Origin: Hydrogenothermaceae bacterium | GTDB lineage: Bacteria > Aquificota > Aquificia > Aquificales > Hydrogenothermaceae | Assembly (NCBI GenBank): GCA_027052485.1 | Contig: JALUFA010000091.1 | Span: 1 to 12,276 of the forward strand | Length of the DNA stretch: 12,276 nucleotides | Direction of reading: 5' to 3' | Part shown: positions 6,219 through 12,276 of the stretch, piece after piece | Layout of the letters: every line of letters begins with the position of its first letter | Position numbering within the stretch: the stretch's first letter is position 1 | Made by a program: the position numbers and the translations under genes | The notes under the pieces: generated by a model | Seen by the model: only the letters and a program-made list of their open reading frames with translations | What the model was told of the DNA's origin: nothing | The model's database searches: none

Positions 6219-7088
6219 TTACGGCTCCAGAGATTTATCAATATACTTTACTACCGCTTTTTCCTTGAGTTTTGCAAGTTTTAGGTCTAGAGCAGATTTT
6301 AGCTTTCTTTGGAGTTCTCGTGGAGGTATTGATTTTGGAATCATTTTCCTTTCCTGTGATTTTATATATATAAAGTAAACTCCATTTGGTCTATCCAGTT
6401 CAATAATCTCACCGGGCTTTGCTTTCCAGATAGCCTTGTCTAAAAAACTTACAAGTTCACCTTTTTTAACATTACCTACATAGCCTCCTGTTTTTTTTGT
6501 AATTGGGTCGTCTGAATAAAGCTTTGCTAACTTTTGAAAATTTTTAAGGTTAAGATGGGTTTTCACGTATGCGTACTTATCAGGGAAACCTTCATCATCT
6601 TTTGATAGGTAAAGGATGTAAACATCTCTAAACGTTTCTTCTATAGCTTCAAGTGAGTTTTTTAAAACTTTTGGCTTTAGTACGTACTGGATGTACTTAG
6701 CGGTTAAAAGCTCCCTTTTTACAAGGTTTTTAAACTCGTTAAACGCAATTCCCTGCTGCTCTAAAGCTTTTTTAAAATCTTCAACAGAGCCATATCCGTT
6801 TCTTTGGGCTATTTCTTTTATTGCCGCTTTCACCTCGTAAGGGGATACTGACAATCCGGCTCTTTTTGCCTCTTGGGCTAGTAGTATCTGCTCTACAAGT
6901 TTTTTTGCAGCCTTTTTTCTTGAGGAAACTCCAAACCAGTACTTTGCGAGTTTAACTTCAGAGTGGAGAACCGGCTCGCCGTTTACAACAATATCTATCT
7001 TATCCAACAGTTTTAGGTCTTTCTCCGCTGCAAATGCTGAGATTACCAGTAAAACTGCTGATAAAATTGCTAGCTTAACAACTTTCAT
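6219..7088 (-). CDS. SurA/PpiC-like periplasmic peptidyl-prolyl isomerase chaperone
   Basis: This exported protein probably helps outer-membrane or periplasmic proteins to fold. Of 289 residues, about the first 20 form a Sec signal peptide: MKVVKLA, a hydrophobic core LLVISAFA, and cleavage near AFA-AEKD. The following IDIVVNGEPVLHSEV is the typical start of the SurA/PrsA N-terminal chaperone domain, and helices continue to about residue 150. A single parvulin (PpiC) domain spans about 155-243, with FQKLAKLYSDD, GGYVGNVKKGEL and KPGEIIELDRPNGVYFIYI. E. coli SurA has two parvulin domains, so this is a one-domain form. No Cys follows the signal, so it is not a lipoprotein like PrsA. Its ATG overlaps the glmU 3' end by 14 bases, with GGAAAG ahead. 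The family is clear; the exact orthology (SurA, PpiD or a lineage-specific type) is not. Confidence 0.85.
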   Translation of the reverse strand: MKVVKLAILSAVLLVISAFAAEKDLKLLDKIDIVVNGEPVLHSEVKLAKYWFGVSSRKKAAKKLVEQILLAQEAKRAGLSVSPYEVKAAIKEIAQRNGYGSVEDFKKALEQQGIAFNEFKNLVKRELLTAKYIQYVLKPKVLKNSLEAIEETFRDVYILYLSKDDEGFPDKYAYVKTHLNLKNFQKLAKLYSDDPITKKTGGYVGNVKKGELVSFLDKAIWKAKPGEIIELDRPNGVYFIYIKSQERKMIPKSIPPRELQRKLKSALDLKLAKLKEKAVVKYIDKSLEP

Positions 7089-8520
7089 CTTTTTTCTTTC
7101 CTTTTTTTCTTTTTGCGTAGTCTGGAATTATCTTTAAAGGGGCTCTTTCTACTGCAAGAGCGTTATCCGGTATATCTTTTGTTATTACCGAACCAGAACC
7201 AGTGTAAGCATTTTCACCAACGGTTATTGGAGCAACGAGCATCGTATCGCTTCCTATAAACGCGTTGTCTTTTATCACAGTTTTGTGTTTGTTTACTCCA
7301 TCGTAGTTGCAGGTTATTGTCCCTGCTCCAATGTTTACATTCTTTCCAATCTCGGCATCACCAAGGTAAGTTAGATGTTTGGCAGCTGTGCTTTCATCAA
7401 TGATTGAGTTTTTAACCTCTACAAAGTTTCCTATGGAAACGTTTTTTCCTACTTTAGCATTATTTCTAATGCGGGCAAATGGTCCGATTTGAGCCTTCTC
7501 TTCTATGGTACTATCCTCAATAACACTGTTTGGCAAAATCTCTACACCATTAGCTATTACGCTGTTTGAGATTACGCAATTTTCATGAATAACCGTATCT
7601 TCACCTATAACTGTGTTTCCCTTTAAAGAGCACCCCTGAAAGATTTCAACGTCCTGTTCTATCTTAACGTCAGGTTCTATGTAAACGGTGGAAGGATTAT
7701 GGATAGATACTCCATTTAAAGCGTGTTGCTTTAGTATCCTCTCCTGTAATATCTTTTCAGCCTTTGAAAGCTGCCATCTGTCGTTTACTCCCTCAAGTTC
7801 CTGAGGGTTTTCTACATAGTACGGGTAAAACTTTTTATCCTCTTGGTTTAGCACTTCAACTATATCTGTAAGGTAGTACTCTCCTTGAGCGTTATCGTTA
7901 GAAATCTTTTTTAGAGCCTGTGCCAGATAAGGTGCGTAAACAAGGTATATACCACTGTTTATCTCATTTATTTTCTTTTCCTCAAATGAGGCATCCTTTT
8001 CCTCAACGATTTTCTGGATAACCCCGCCTTTATCTTTAACAATTCTTCCATAACCATAAGGGTTATCAACTTTTGTTGTTAGGATTATCCCAGCAATATC
8101 TTCATCTATATGAAGGTCTTTTTTCCTCTTTTGGGAGTAGTTAACCAATTTTTCTAGGTACTCGGTGGCCTTTTTTAGGGTCTCACTGGTTATAAGCGGT
8201 GTATCTCCATTGATGATGATGATGTACCCATCAAAATTCTTCCAGTACTCGTAAGAAGAGAGTACGGCATCTGCAGTTCCAAGTTGTTCTTTCTGGTATG
8301 CAAATTTACAGTTTTTGCAGAACTTCTTGACTTCTTCTATCACTAATTCTCTTTGATTACCAACCACAACAATAACATCGTCTAAAGCTAAAGGAGAGAC
8401 AGCATTTATAACATACCATAGCATTGGTTTTCCGAGGATTTTATGGATAACTTTTGGCTTCTTTGACTTAAACCTTGTTCCTTTTCCAGCTGCTAAAATA
8501 ACAGGTTTTATCTTTAGCAT
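7075..8520 (-). CDS. glmU: Bifunctional UDP-N-acetylglucosamine pyrophosphorylase / glucosamine-1-phosphate N-acetyltransferase
   Basis: GlmU acetylates glucosamine-1-phosphate and then couples it to UTP, giving UDP-GlcNAc for peptidoglycan and lipopolysaccharide. At 481 residues it is slightly longer than usual because of a Lys-rich C-terminal tail. The N-terminal uridylyltransferase has LAAGKGTRF (9-17) with the catalytic-loop Arg, QLGTADAV (79-86) and NGDTPLI (104-110, metal-binding D106). The C-terminal half, from about residue 260, is a left-handed beta-helix of isoleucine/valine hexapeptides. It contains KHLTYLGDAEIGKNVNIGAG with the acetyltransferase His, CNYDGVNKHKT, and YTGSGSVIT near the end. 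The start ATG lies in the hisG stop region (7-base overlap). The gene is transcribed with min and fabL, so division-site control, wall precursors and lipid synthesis share one transcript. Confidence 0.97.
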   Translation of the reverse strand: MLKIKPVILAAGKGTRFKSKKPKVIHKILGKPMLWYVINAVSPLALDDVIVVVGNQRELVIEEVKKFCKNCKFAYQKEQLGTADAVLSSYEYWKNFDGYIIIINGDTPLITSETLKKATEYLEKLVNYSQKRKKDLHIDEDIAGIILTTKVDNPYGYGRIVKDKGGVIQKIVEEKDASFEEKKINEINSGIYLVYAPYLAQALKKISNDNAQGEYYLTDIVEVLNQEDKKFYPYYVENPQELEGVNDRWQLSKAEKILQERILKQHALNGVSIHNPSTVYIEPDVKIEQDVEIFQGCSLKGNTVIGEDTVIHENCVISNSVIANGVEILPNSVIEDSTIEEKAQIGPFARIRNNAKVGKNVSIGNFVEVKNSIIDESTAAKHLTYLGDAEIGKNVNIGAGTITCNYDGVNKHKTVIKDNAFIGSDTMLVAPITVGENAYTGSGSVITKDIPDNALAVERAPLKIIPDYAKRKKGKKKDESC

Positions 8521-9146
8521 ACTGTCTCTTCTAACTGTTTTATTATATTTTTTATCTGCTGATTTTGAACTTTGTAGCTTGCCCTATTGACTATCAGTTT
8601 TGCAGATGAAGGCATTATAGGCTCAATAACAACAAGCCCGTTTTCCCTAAGGGTTGTACCTGTTTCTACAATATCAACGATAAAATCGGCAAGGCCTAAA
8701 AGAGGTGCCAGCTCTATAGAACCGTACAGCTCTATAATATCAACCTTTATTCCCTTTGATTTGAAAAACTCTTTTGCAATGTTTGGATACTTCGTTGCTA
8801 TCTTTAGGTAAGAGGGGTTTGAAAAGTAAAGCTCCCTATTTTCAGGAAGACCAGCTACAACAATCTGGCATGCTCCTATCTTAAGGTCTACCGGTCTGTA
8901 AACGTCAGGTTTTGCCTCTAAAAAGACATCATCCCCAACAACGCCAATATCTGCAACTCCAAACTCAACGTAAGTGGGAACGTCCTTAGCCCTAACTACG
9001 AGAAATCTAAATTTATCATCCTCAACGATAAGTTTACGGCTTTCAGGTTTTAGTGGTTTTGGTAGTATGCTGGACTTAACAAACAGGTTTACCGTCTGGT
9101 CGAACAGTCTTCCTTTAGGCAAGGCTACAGTAATTTTATCTTCCAT
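8514..9146 (-). CDS. hisG: ATP phosphoribosyltransferase, short form (catalytic subunit)
   Basis: HisG joins ATP and PRPP to make phosphoribosyl-ATP, the first step of histidine synthesis. The 210-residue product is the short form (HisG-S), which lacks the C-terminal ACT-like regulatory domain of the roughly 300-residue form and normally works in a hetero-octamer with HisZ. Visible are ITVALPKGRLF (5-15), GVADIGVVGDDVF (63-75) and the PRPP-binding loop DIVETGTTLRENGL (158-171), directly before the usual strand VVIEPI. The start ATG has AAGGAT 8 bases upstream, overlapping the minE stop, and the gap to minE is 3 bases. No hisZ or other his gene is nearby, so the partner must be elsewhere on the chromosome. 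The call is firm. Confidence 0.95.
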   Translation of the reverse strand: MEDKITVALPKGRLFDQTVNLFVKSSILPKPLKPESRKLIVEDDKFRFLVVRAKDVPTYVEFGVADIGVVGDDVFLEAKPDVYRPVDLKIGACQIVVAGLPENRELYFSNPSYLKIATKYPNIAKEFFKSKGIKVDIIELYGSIELAPLLGLADFIVDIVETGTTLRENGLVVIEPIMPSSAKLIVNRASYKVQNQQIKNIIKQLEETVC

Positions 9147-9149
9147 CCA

Positions 9150-9389
9150 TTAATCCTTAAAAGGAATGCTTATCCATAGTTGTTCTCTGCCATTTTCTCT
9201 TGTCATATCAACTTCAATGTTTTGAGCGTCAAACTGTTTGTACTTTGAAAAGACCTGCTTTAAATCTTCCTGTATTAACGCAGCAAAGTTAGGAGGTAAA
9301 CCTTTTCGTTCATACTCAAGAACAATTTTTAGCCTGTCTTTGGCAACCTTTGAGCTTTTATTACTCTTAAAGAAATCAAATAACCCCAC
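9150..9389 (-). CDS. minE: Cell division topological specificity factor MinE
   Basis: MinE drives the release of MinD from the membrane and so keeps MinC inhibition away from mid-cell. The product is 79 residues from the start chosen here. MGLFDFFKS is the usual amphipathic membrane-binding N-terminus. SKVAKDRLKIVLEYER (14-29) is the MinD-contact helix/strand. The topological domain follows, ending EQLWISIPF. There are two GTG candidates 6 bases apart, at 9395 and 9389. The Shine-Dalgarno GGAGG (9400-9396) touches the first with no spacer but stands 6 bases before the second, and only the second gives the family N-terminus, so 9389 is preferred. It starts 2 bases after the minD stop. The order minC-minD-minE is the standard one. 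Confidence 0.93.
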   Translation of the reverse strand: MGLFDFFKSNKSSKVAKDRLKIVLEYERKGLPPNFAALIQEDLKQVFSKYKQFDAQNIEVDMTRENGREQLWISIPFKD

Positions 9390-9391
9390 TA

Positions 9392-10177
9392 TCACCCTCC
9401 AAGTAGCCAGCGTAAAAAGCCTTTTTTCTCTTCTAGTTCGTCAAATGGAACGCTTTCACCTTCAAGCCTTCTAGCTATATTCATTAAAGCCTTTGCAGCC
9501 TTGTACTTTTTCTCTTCTAAAACTATTGGCTCACCTTTGTTTGTAAAATCAACCATTTTCTCTTCATCTGGAACGATACCTATTTTTGGTATCTGCAGGA
9601 TTTCCTCTATATCTTCCACAGAGAGCATCTCACCTTTTTTTACTTGATGAGGCCTTATTCTGTTGATTACCAGTCTTATTTTTGATTTTCCCATATTGTC
9701 TAATAGACCTATTATCCTGTCGGCATCTCTTACAGATGAAACCTCAGGGTTTGTTACCACAAGTGCCTCTTCTGCAGGAGTTGCTGCTGTCTTAAATCCT
9801 CCTTCTATTCCCGCTGGTGAGTCAATAAATATGTAATCAAAACTGTCTTTAACCTGACTTACTATCTCTTCCATCTGATGTGGTTTTACCGCATCTTTGT
9901 CCTTTGTCTGAGCTGCAGGAAGTAGGTAAAGTGGCAAACCTCTTTTATCTTTCACAAACGCTTTTTCAGGAGAAACTCTACCTTCAACCACATCAACAAT
10001 ATCGTAAACGATACGGTTTTCTAACCCTAAAATCATGTCTAGATTTCTAAGGCCGATATCTGCATCTATAGCAAGAACCTTTTTACCCATTTTAGCTAAA
10101 GCTGTAGCAACATTTGCCGTTACGGTGGTTTTGCCAACTCCTCCCTTTCCAGAAGTTACAACGATAACTCTACCCAT
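9392..10177 (-). CDS. minD: Septum site-determining protein MinD
   Basis: MinD is the membrane-bound ATPase that recruits the division inhibitor MinC and oscillates or patterns with MinE. Its 261 residues are of normal length. The deviant Walker A is SGKGGVGKTT (9-18, with K11 and K16). The switch I motif AIDADIGLRNLD (36-47) and Walker B YIFIDSPAGIEGG follow. The C-terminal KKGFLRWLLGG is an amphipathic membrane-targeting helix like that of other MinD proteins. IGLRNLD separates it clearly from FlhG, encoded at 2325-3179, which has LALGNVD. AAGGAG lies 6 bases before the ATG, and 13 bases separate it from the minC stop. Confidence 0.97.
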   Translation of the reverse strand: MGRVIVVTSGKGGVGKTTVTANVATALAKMGKKVLAIDADIGLRNLDMILGLENRIVYDIVDVVEGRVSPEKAFVKDKRGLPLYLLPAAQTKDKDAVKPHQMEEIVSQVKDSFDYIFIDSPAGIEGGFKTAATPAEEALVVTNPEVSSVRDADRIIGLLDNMGKSKIRLVINRIRPHQVKKGEMLSVEDIEEILQIPKIGIVPDEEKMVDFTNKGEPIVLEEKKYKAAKALMNIARRLEGESVPFDELEEKKGFLRWLLGG

Positions 10178-10190
10178 CCTGTCTCCTTCA

Positions 10191-10793
10191 TTACTTAATT
10201 TCTTCTATGTATATCTGATTATTATCTATGTAAGCCCTCTCTGGAGATTCTGGTTCCTCAACAACATCTGGAGAACGGCTTATATAACCTGCTATTCTAA
10301 GTTGCTGGGGCATAAGTTTTAACGCCGTTATTGTGGCCGTTTCGTCCCCGTTTGCCCCTGCATGGGCTATACCCCTTAATGCACCCATAACAATGATATT
10401 GCCAGAGGCTATAACATACGCATCAGGGTTTACATCTCCAAGAATGAGAATGTCTCCGTCGTACTCAACCGTCTGACCGCTTCTAAGGGTTTTATTGATT
10501 ATTTTTAGTGCCGATTTTACCTTTATCTCAGGTAAATTATCTTTTTTCTCTTCCTTTTCCTTACGGTGATACCCCAAAACCCGAGAGTTATACTTCTTTA
10601 TGAGGTTTTCTAGCTGAGATTTTTCATCTTCGGTAAGCTCAATATTGTCATAATCTATTACAACAACAGAATCTTTAAAAAAAGCCGATGCTAACTTTTC
10701 TTCTAAAATTTTCAGGTTTTCTTCAAATGTTATACTGTTATCCAGCTTAACCATTAAAGCGGGAATTGTTATTCCTTTTATTTCTAATCCCAA
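10191..10793 (-). CDS. minC: Septum site-determining protein MinC
   Basis: MinC blocks FtsZ ring assembly away from mid-cell, brought to the membrane by MinD. The 200-residue product has a short N-terminal FtsZ-inhibiting domain (about 1-75), beginning LEIKGITIPALMVKL. A charged linker (EKEEKKDN) follows, then the C-terminal beta-helix domain from about residue 90. That domain carries the MinD-binding motif RSGQ (104-107), GDILILGDVNPDAYVIASG, and GALRGIAHAGANGD (137-150). The start is TTG at 10793, because an in-frame stop lies just upstream and a later ATG (residue 14) would remove the first beta strand. Only a weak GTAGG precedes it. It heads the eight-gene minus-strand run and is divergent from dnaG. 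Confidence 0.94.
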   Translation of the reverse strand: MGLEIKGITIPALMVKLDNSITFEENLKILEEKLASAFFKDSVVVIDYDNIELTEDEKSQLENLIKKYNSRVLGYHRKEKEEKKDNLPEIKVKSALKIINKTLRSGQTVEYDGDILILGDVNPDAYVIASGNIIVMGALRGIAHAGANGDETATITALKLMPQQLRIAGYISRSPDVVEEPESPERAYIDNNQIYIEEIK

Positions 10794-10825
10794 GACCTAC
10801 ACCACACAGTTTAGTAGCAATAAAA

Positions 10826-10834
10826 ATTATAACA
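10826..10834 (-). promoter_or_regulatory. Extended -10 promoter candidate for minC and the downstream operon
   Basis: On the minus strand TGTTATAAT gives a perfect TATAAT with the TG of an extended -10 box. Transcription would start near 10819, leaving about 26 nt before the minC TTG. The matching -35 region (around 10849-10854) is poor, as is common for extended -10 promoters. It is the only good promoter seen for the minC-to-fabL run. Confidence 0.55.
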
Positions 10835-10850
10835 TTATCATCATTGATAA
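10835..10850. repeat. Perfect 16-bp palindrome between divergent minC and dnaG promoters
   Basis: TTATCATCATTGATAA consists of perfect 6-bp arms around a TCAT centre. It covers the predicted -35 of dnaG and the spacer/-35 zone of the minC promoter, the place for an operator acting on both. No regulator family is recognised. The AT content makes chance occurrence possible. Confidence 0.45.
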
Positions 10851-10871
10851 ATAGAAAATTTTCGTTATATT
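10844..10871 (+). promoter_or_regulatory. Sigma-70 promoter candidate for dnaG
   Basis: TTGATA (10844-10849) and TATATT (10866-10871), separated by 16 bases, form a good housekeeping promoter. The start of transcription would be near 10878, about 27 nt before the dnaG TTG. The region is AT-rich, so the exact boxes are not certain. Confidence 0.5.
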
Positions 10872-10904
10872 TATTTGCGCTAAAAAACATACCTGAGGTT
10901 TTGA

Positions 10905-12276
10905 TTGGCAATTCTGCCAGAAAGCATAGAAGAAGTTAAGTCTATAGCAAACGTTTACGATGTTATAAGTGAGTACCTTGACCTAAAAAAAGTTGGAAGT
11001 TCCTACAGTGCACTGTGTCCTTTCCATAACGAAAAAACCCCATCCTTTTACGTATCTCCACAAAAGAACATCTGGAAATGTTTTGGTTGTGGAAAAAGTG
11101 GAAATGCCATCTCATTTCTTATGGAGTATGAGGGGCTATCCTACGCCCAGGCGATAGAAAAGCTGGCAGAAAGGTACGGTATCCAGCTTAAATACACCAA
11201 CTCAGAAAAAGAAAAAAGCAAAAAGAAGATTTTTAACGTTCTGCAGGAAATCTCAAGATTTTACAAAGAACAGCTAAAAAAACATCCAGAACCGAGAAAG
11301 TACTTAGTAGAGAGGGGAATTTTACCTTCAACAATTGATAAGTTTGATATTGGATACTCACCAGACAAAAATGCTGTTGTAGATTTTGCAAGGGAAAAAG
11401 GGATTGATACAGAAATACTAAAAAAAGCTGGGGTTTTGTCCTCAAACGGATACGATTACTTTGCAGGGAGGGTAATATTCCCAATAAAAGATATTCAAGG
11501 AAGAGTCATTGCCTTTGGCGGTAGAGCTTTAAAGGATGGAATTTCTCCAAAGTATCTAAACTCTCCAGATACAGATGTATACCATAAGGGACAAACCCTA
11601 TATGGTCTGTATGAAGGAAAGGAAAGTATAAAAGAAGAAGGCTACGCAGTTCTTGTAGAAGGCTACTTTGATGTTATCTCTCCCCATCAGGTAGGTTTTA
11701 AGAACTTTGTTGCATCTTTGGGAACAGGCTTTACCCAAAATCAGGCAAAACTACTGAAAAAATTTACAGATAAGGTTTATATTTTGTTTGATGCGGATAA
11801 GGCGGGAAAAAAAGCAGCTTTAACGGCAGCCAAAATATGCTTCGCATACGGAATGCAAGTTTTCTACAAACCAATAGAAGGTGGCAAAGACCCAGACGAG
11901 CTTGCAAGAACAGACAGTAAACAACTAAAAGACCACATACAAACGGCAAAACCAATACTGGACTTTCTCCTTGAGCGTCTACAAGAAGCTACCTCACCAG
12001 AAAAAAAGAAAAAACTCATCTCTATAATCTTAGACCTAATATCAACAGCAGAAGACAAACTTTTAGTTGGAGAGTACCTAAACAAGCTTTCAAACATCAG
12101 TAAAATTCCATTTGAGCTTTTAACTGAAGAGATGAAGAAGTACCGCAGTACTTTAAGAACTCACAATGAAGAAAATCCTCTAATTTTAGAAAACCATCTT
12201 TCAACCACTGAAAAAATCATACTAAAAGGACTCATTTTGTATAAAAATGATGTATTGAATCTAATCAACGAATATG
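10905..12276 (+). CDS. dnaG: DNA primase DnaG (3' end outside window)
   Basis: DnaG makes RNA primers for lagging-strand synthesis. The frame is open from TTG 10905 to the window end, 457 codons of a family usually near 500-600 residues. The N-terminal zinc-binding domain has C38, H41, C59 and C62 in LCPFHNEKTPSF and WKCFGCGKSGNAISF. The RNA polymerase core includes LVERGILPSTIDKFDIGYSP and FPIKDIQGRVIAFGGRAL, then KYLNSPDTDVYHKGQTLYGL. The TOPRIM catalytic parts are AVLVEGYFDVIS (Glu) and ILFDADKAGKKA (Asp-x-Asp). GGKDPDEL follows. The helicase-binding C-terminal domain is only begun. TTG 10905 is preferred because TGAGG lies 6 bases upstream and the product then starts AILPESIEEVK, as in other primases. 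TTG 10901 is out of frame. The gene often precedes rpoD, but the window ends before that can be seen. Confidence 0.96.
   Translation, partial: MAILPESIEEVKSIANVYDVISEYLDLKKVGSSYSALCPFHNEKTPSFYVSPQKNIWKCFGCGKSGNAISFLMEYEGLSYAQAIEKLAERYGIQLKYTNSEKEKSKKKIFNVLQEISRFYKEQLKKHPEPRKYLVERGILPSTIDKFDIGYSPDKNAVVDFAREKGIDTEILKKAGVLSSNGYDYFAGRVIFPIKDIQGRVIAFGGRALKDGISPKYLNSPDTDVYHKGQTLYGLYEGKESIKEEGYAVLVEGYFDVISPHQVGFKNFVASLGTGFTQNQAKLLKKFTDKVYILFDADKAGKKAALTAAKICFAYGMQVFYKPIEGGKDPDELARTDSKQLKDHIQTAKPILDFLLERLQEATSPEKKKKLISIILDLISTAEDKLLVGEYLNKLSNISKIPFELLTEEMKKYRSTLRTHNEENPLILENHLSTTEKIILKGLILYKNDVLNLINEY

Noticed and set aside
8211..8224. Short GAT trinucleotide run in glmU
   Set aside because: It is just four Ile codons (ATC on the minus strand) in the hydrophobic strand before NGDTPLI; too short to be a meaningful repeat.
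9390..9395. Upstream GTG 9395 as the minE start
   Set aside because: It directly touches the GGAGG ribosome site with no spacing; GTG 9389 has 6-base spacing and gives the usual MinE N-terminus.
10835..10843. Possible DnaA box near dnaG
   Set aside because: TTATCATCA departs from TTATNCACA at two bases and there is no cluster of boxes, so an origin or DnaA control is not supported.
11233..12097. Minus-strand open frames opposite dnaG
   Set aside because: The plus strand is a complete primase reading frame through zinc and TOPRIM motifs; the reverse frames have no family features.

Overview
The window is an AT-rich, gene-dense stretch of bacterial chromosome: 15 protein genes, one running off each end, and only two intergenic gaps of more than 100 bp. 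The proteins are rich in Lys, Glu and Ile. A Gram-negative outer membrane is indicated by the TolC and SurA-like proteins. There is also a sigma-54 flagellar operon, a FabL-type enoyl reductase, short-form HisG and a MinCDE set. Together these suggest a flagellated, probably thermophilic member of the Aquificota (Hydrogenothermaceae or Desulfurobacteriaceae type). That placement is inference from family resemblance and composition; no marker RNA is present. No tRNA, rRNA, CRISPR array, insertion sequence or phage gene was seen.

Bases 1-1456 (+) hold the end of a housekeeping operon: the C-terminal part of a TolC-family outer-membrane protein, shikimate kinase (aroK) and holo-ACP synthase (acpS), all overlapping. 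The gap at 1457-1573 holds a hairpin, a second small dyad and a clear sigma-54 promoter (TGGCAC-N5-TTGC).

Bases 1574-4410 (+) are a flagellar regulatory operon: flhF, flhG, fliA and an unrecognised 163-residue gene. The flhF frame is interrupted by one in-frame TGA exactly inside its P-loop, and the rest of the frame is intact. The encoded FlhF is also unusually small and lacks the DTAGR (G3) motif. UGA ends other genes here, so the code is standard. The choices are a nonsense mutation, a sequencing error or recoding.

Bases 10793-4407 (-) are a compact eight-gene run: minC-minD-minE (septum placement), hisG, glmU, a SurA/PpiC-like periplasmic chaperone, trpD and fabL. Gaps are 13 nt or less, or the genes overlap. 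A hairpin plus T-run at its end acts on the minus strand and lies inside the 3' end of the convergent flagellar-operon gene.

Bases 10905-12276 (+) hold the 5' three-quarters or so of dnaG (primase), divergent from minC. The 111-bp divergent region has a plausible promoter for each direction and a perfect 16-bp palindrome where the two overlap.
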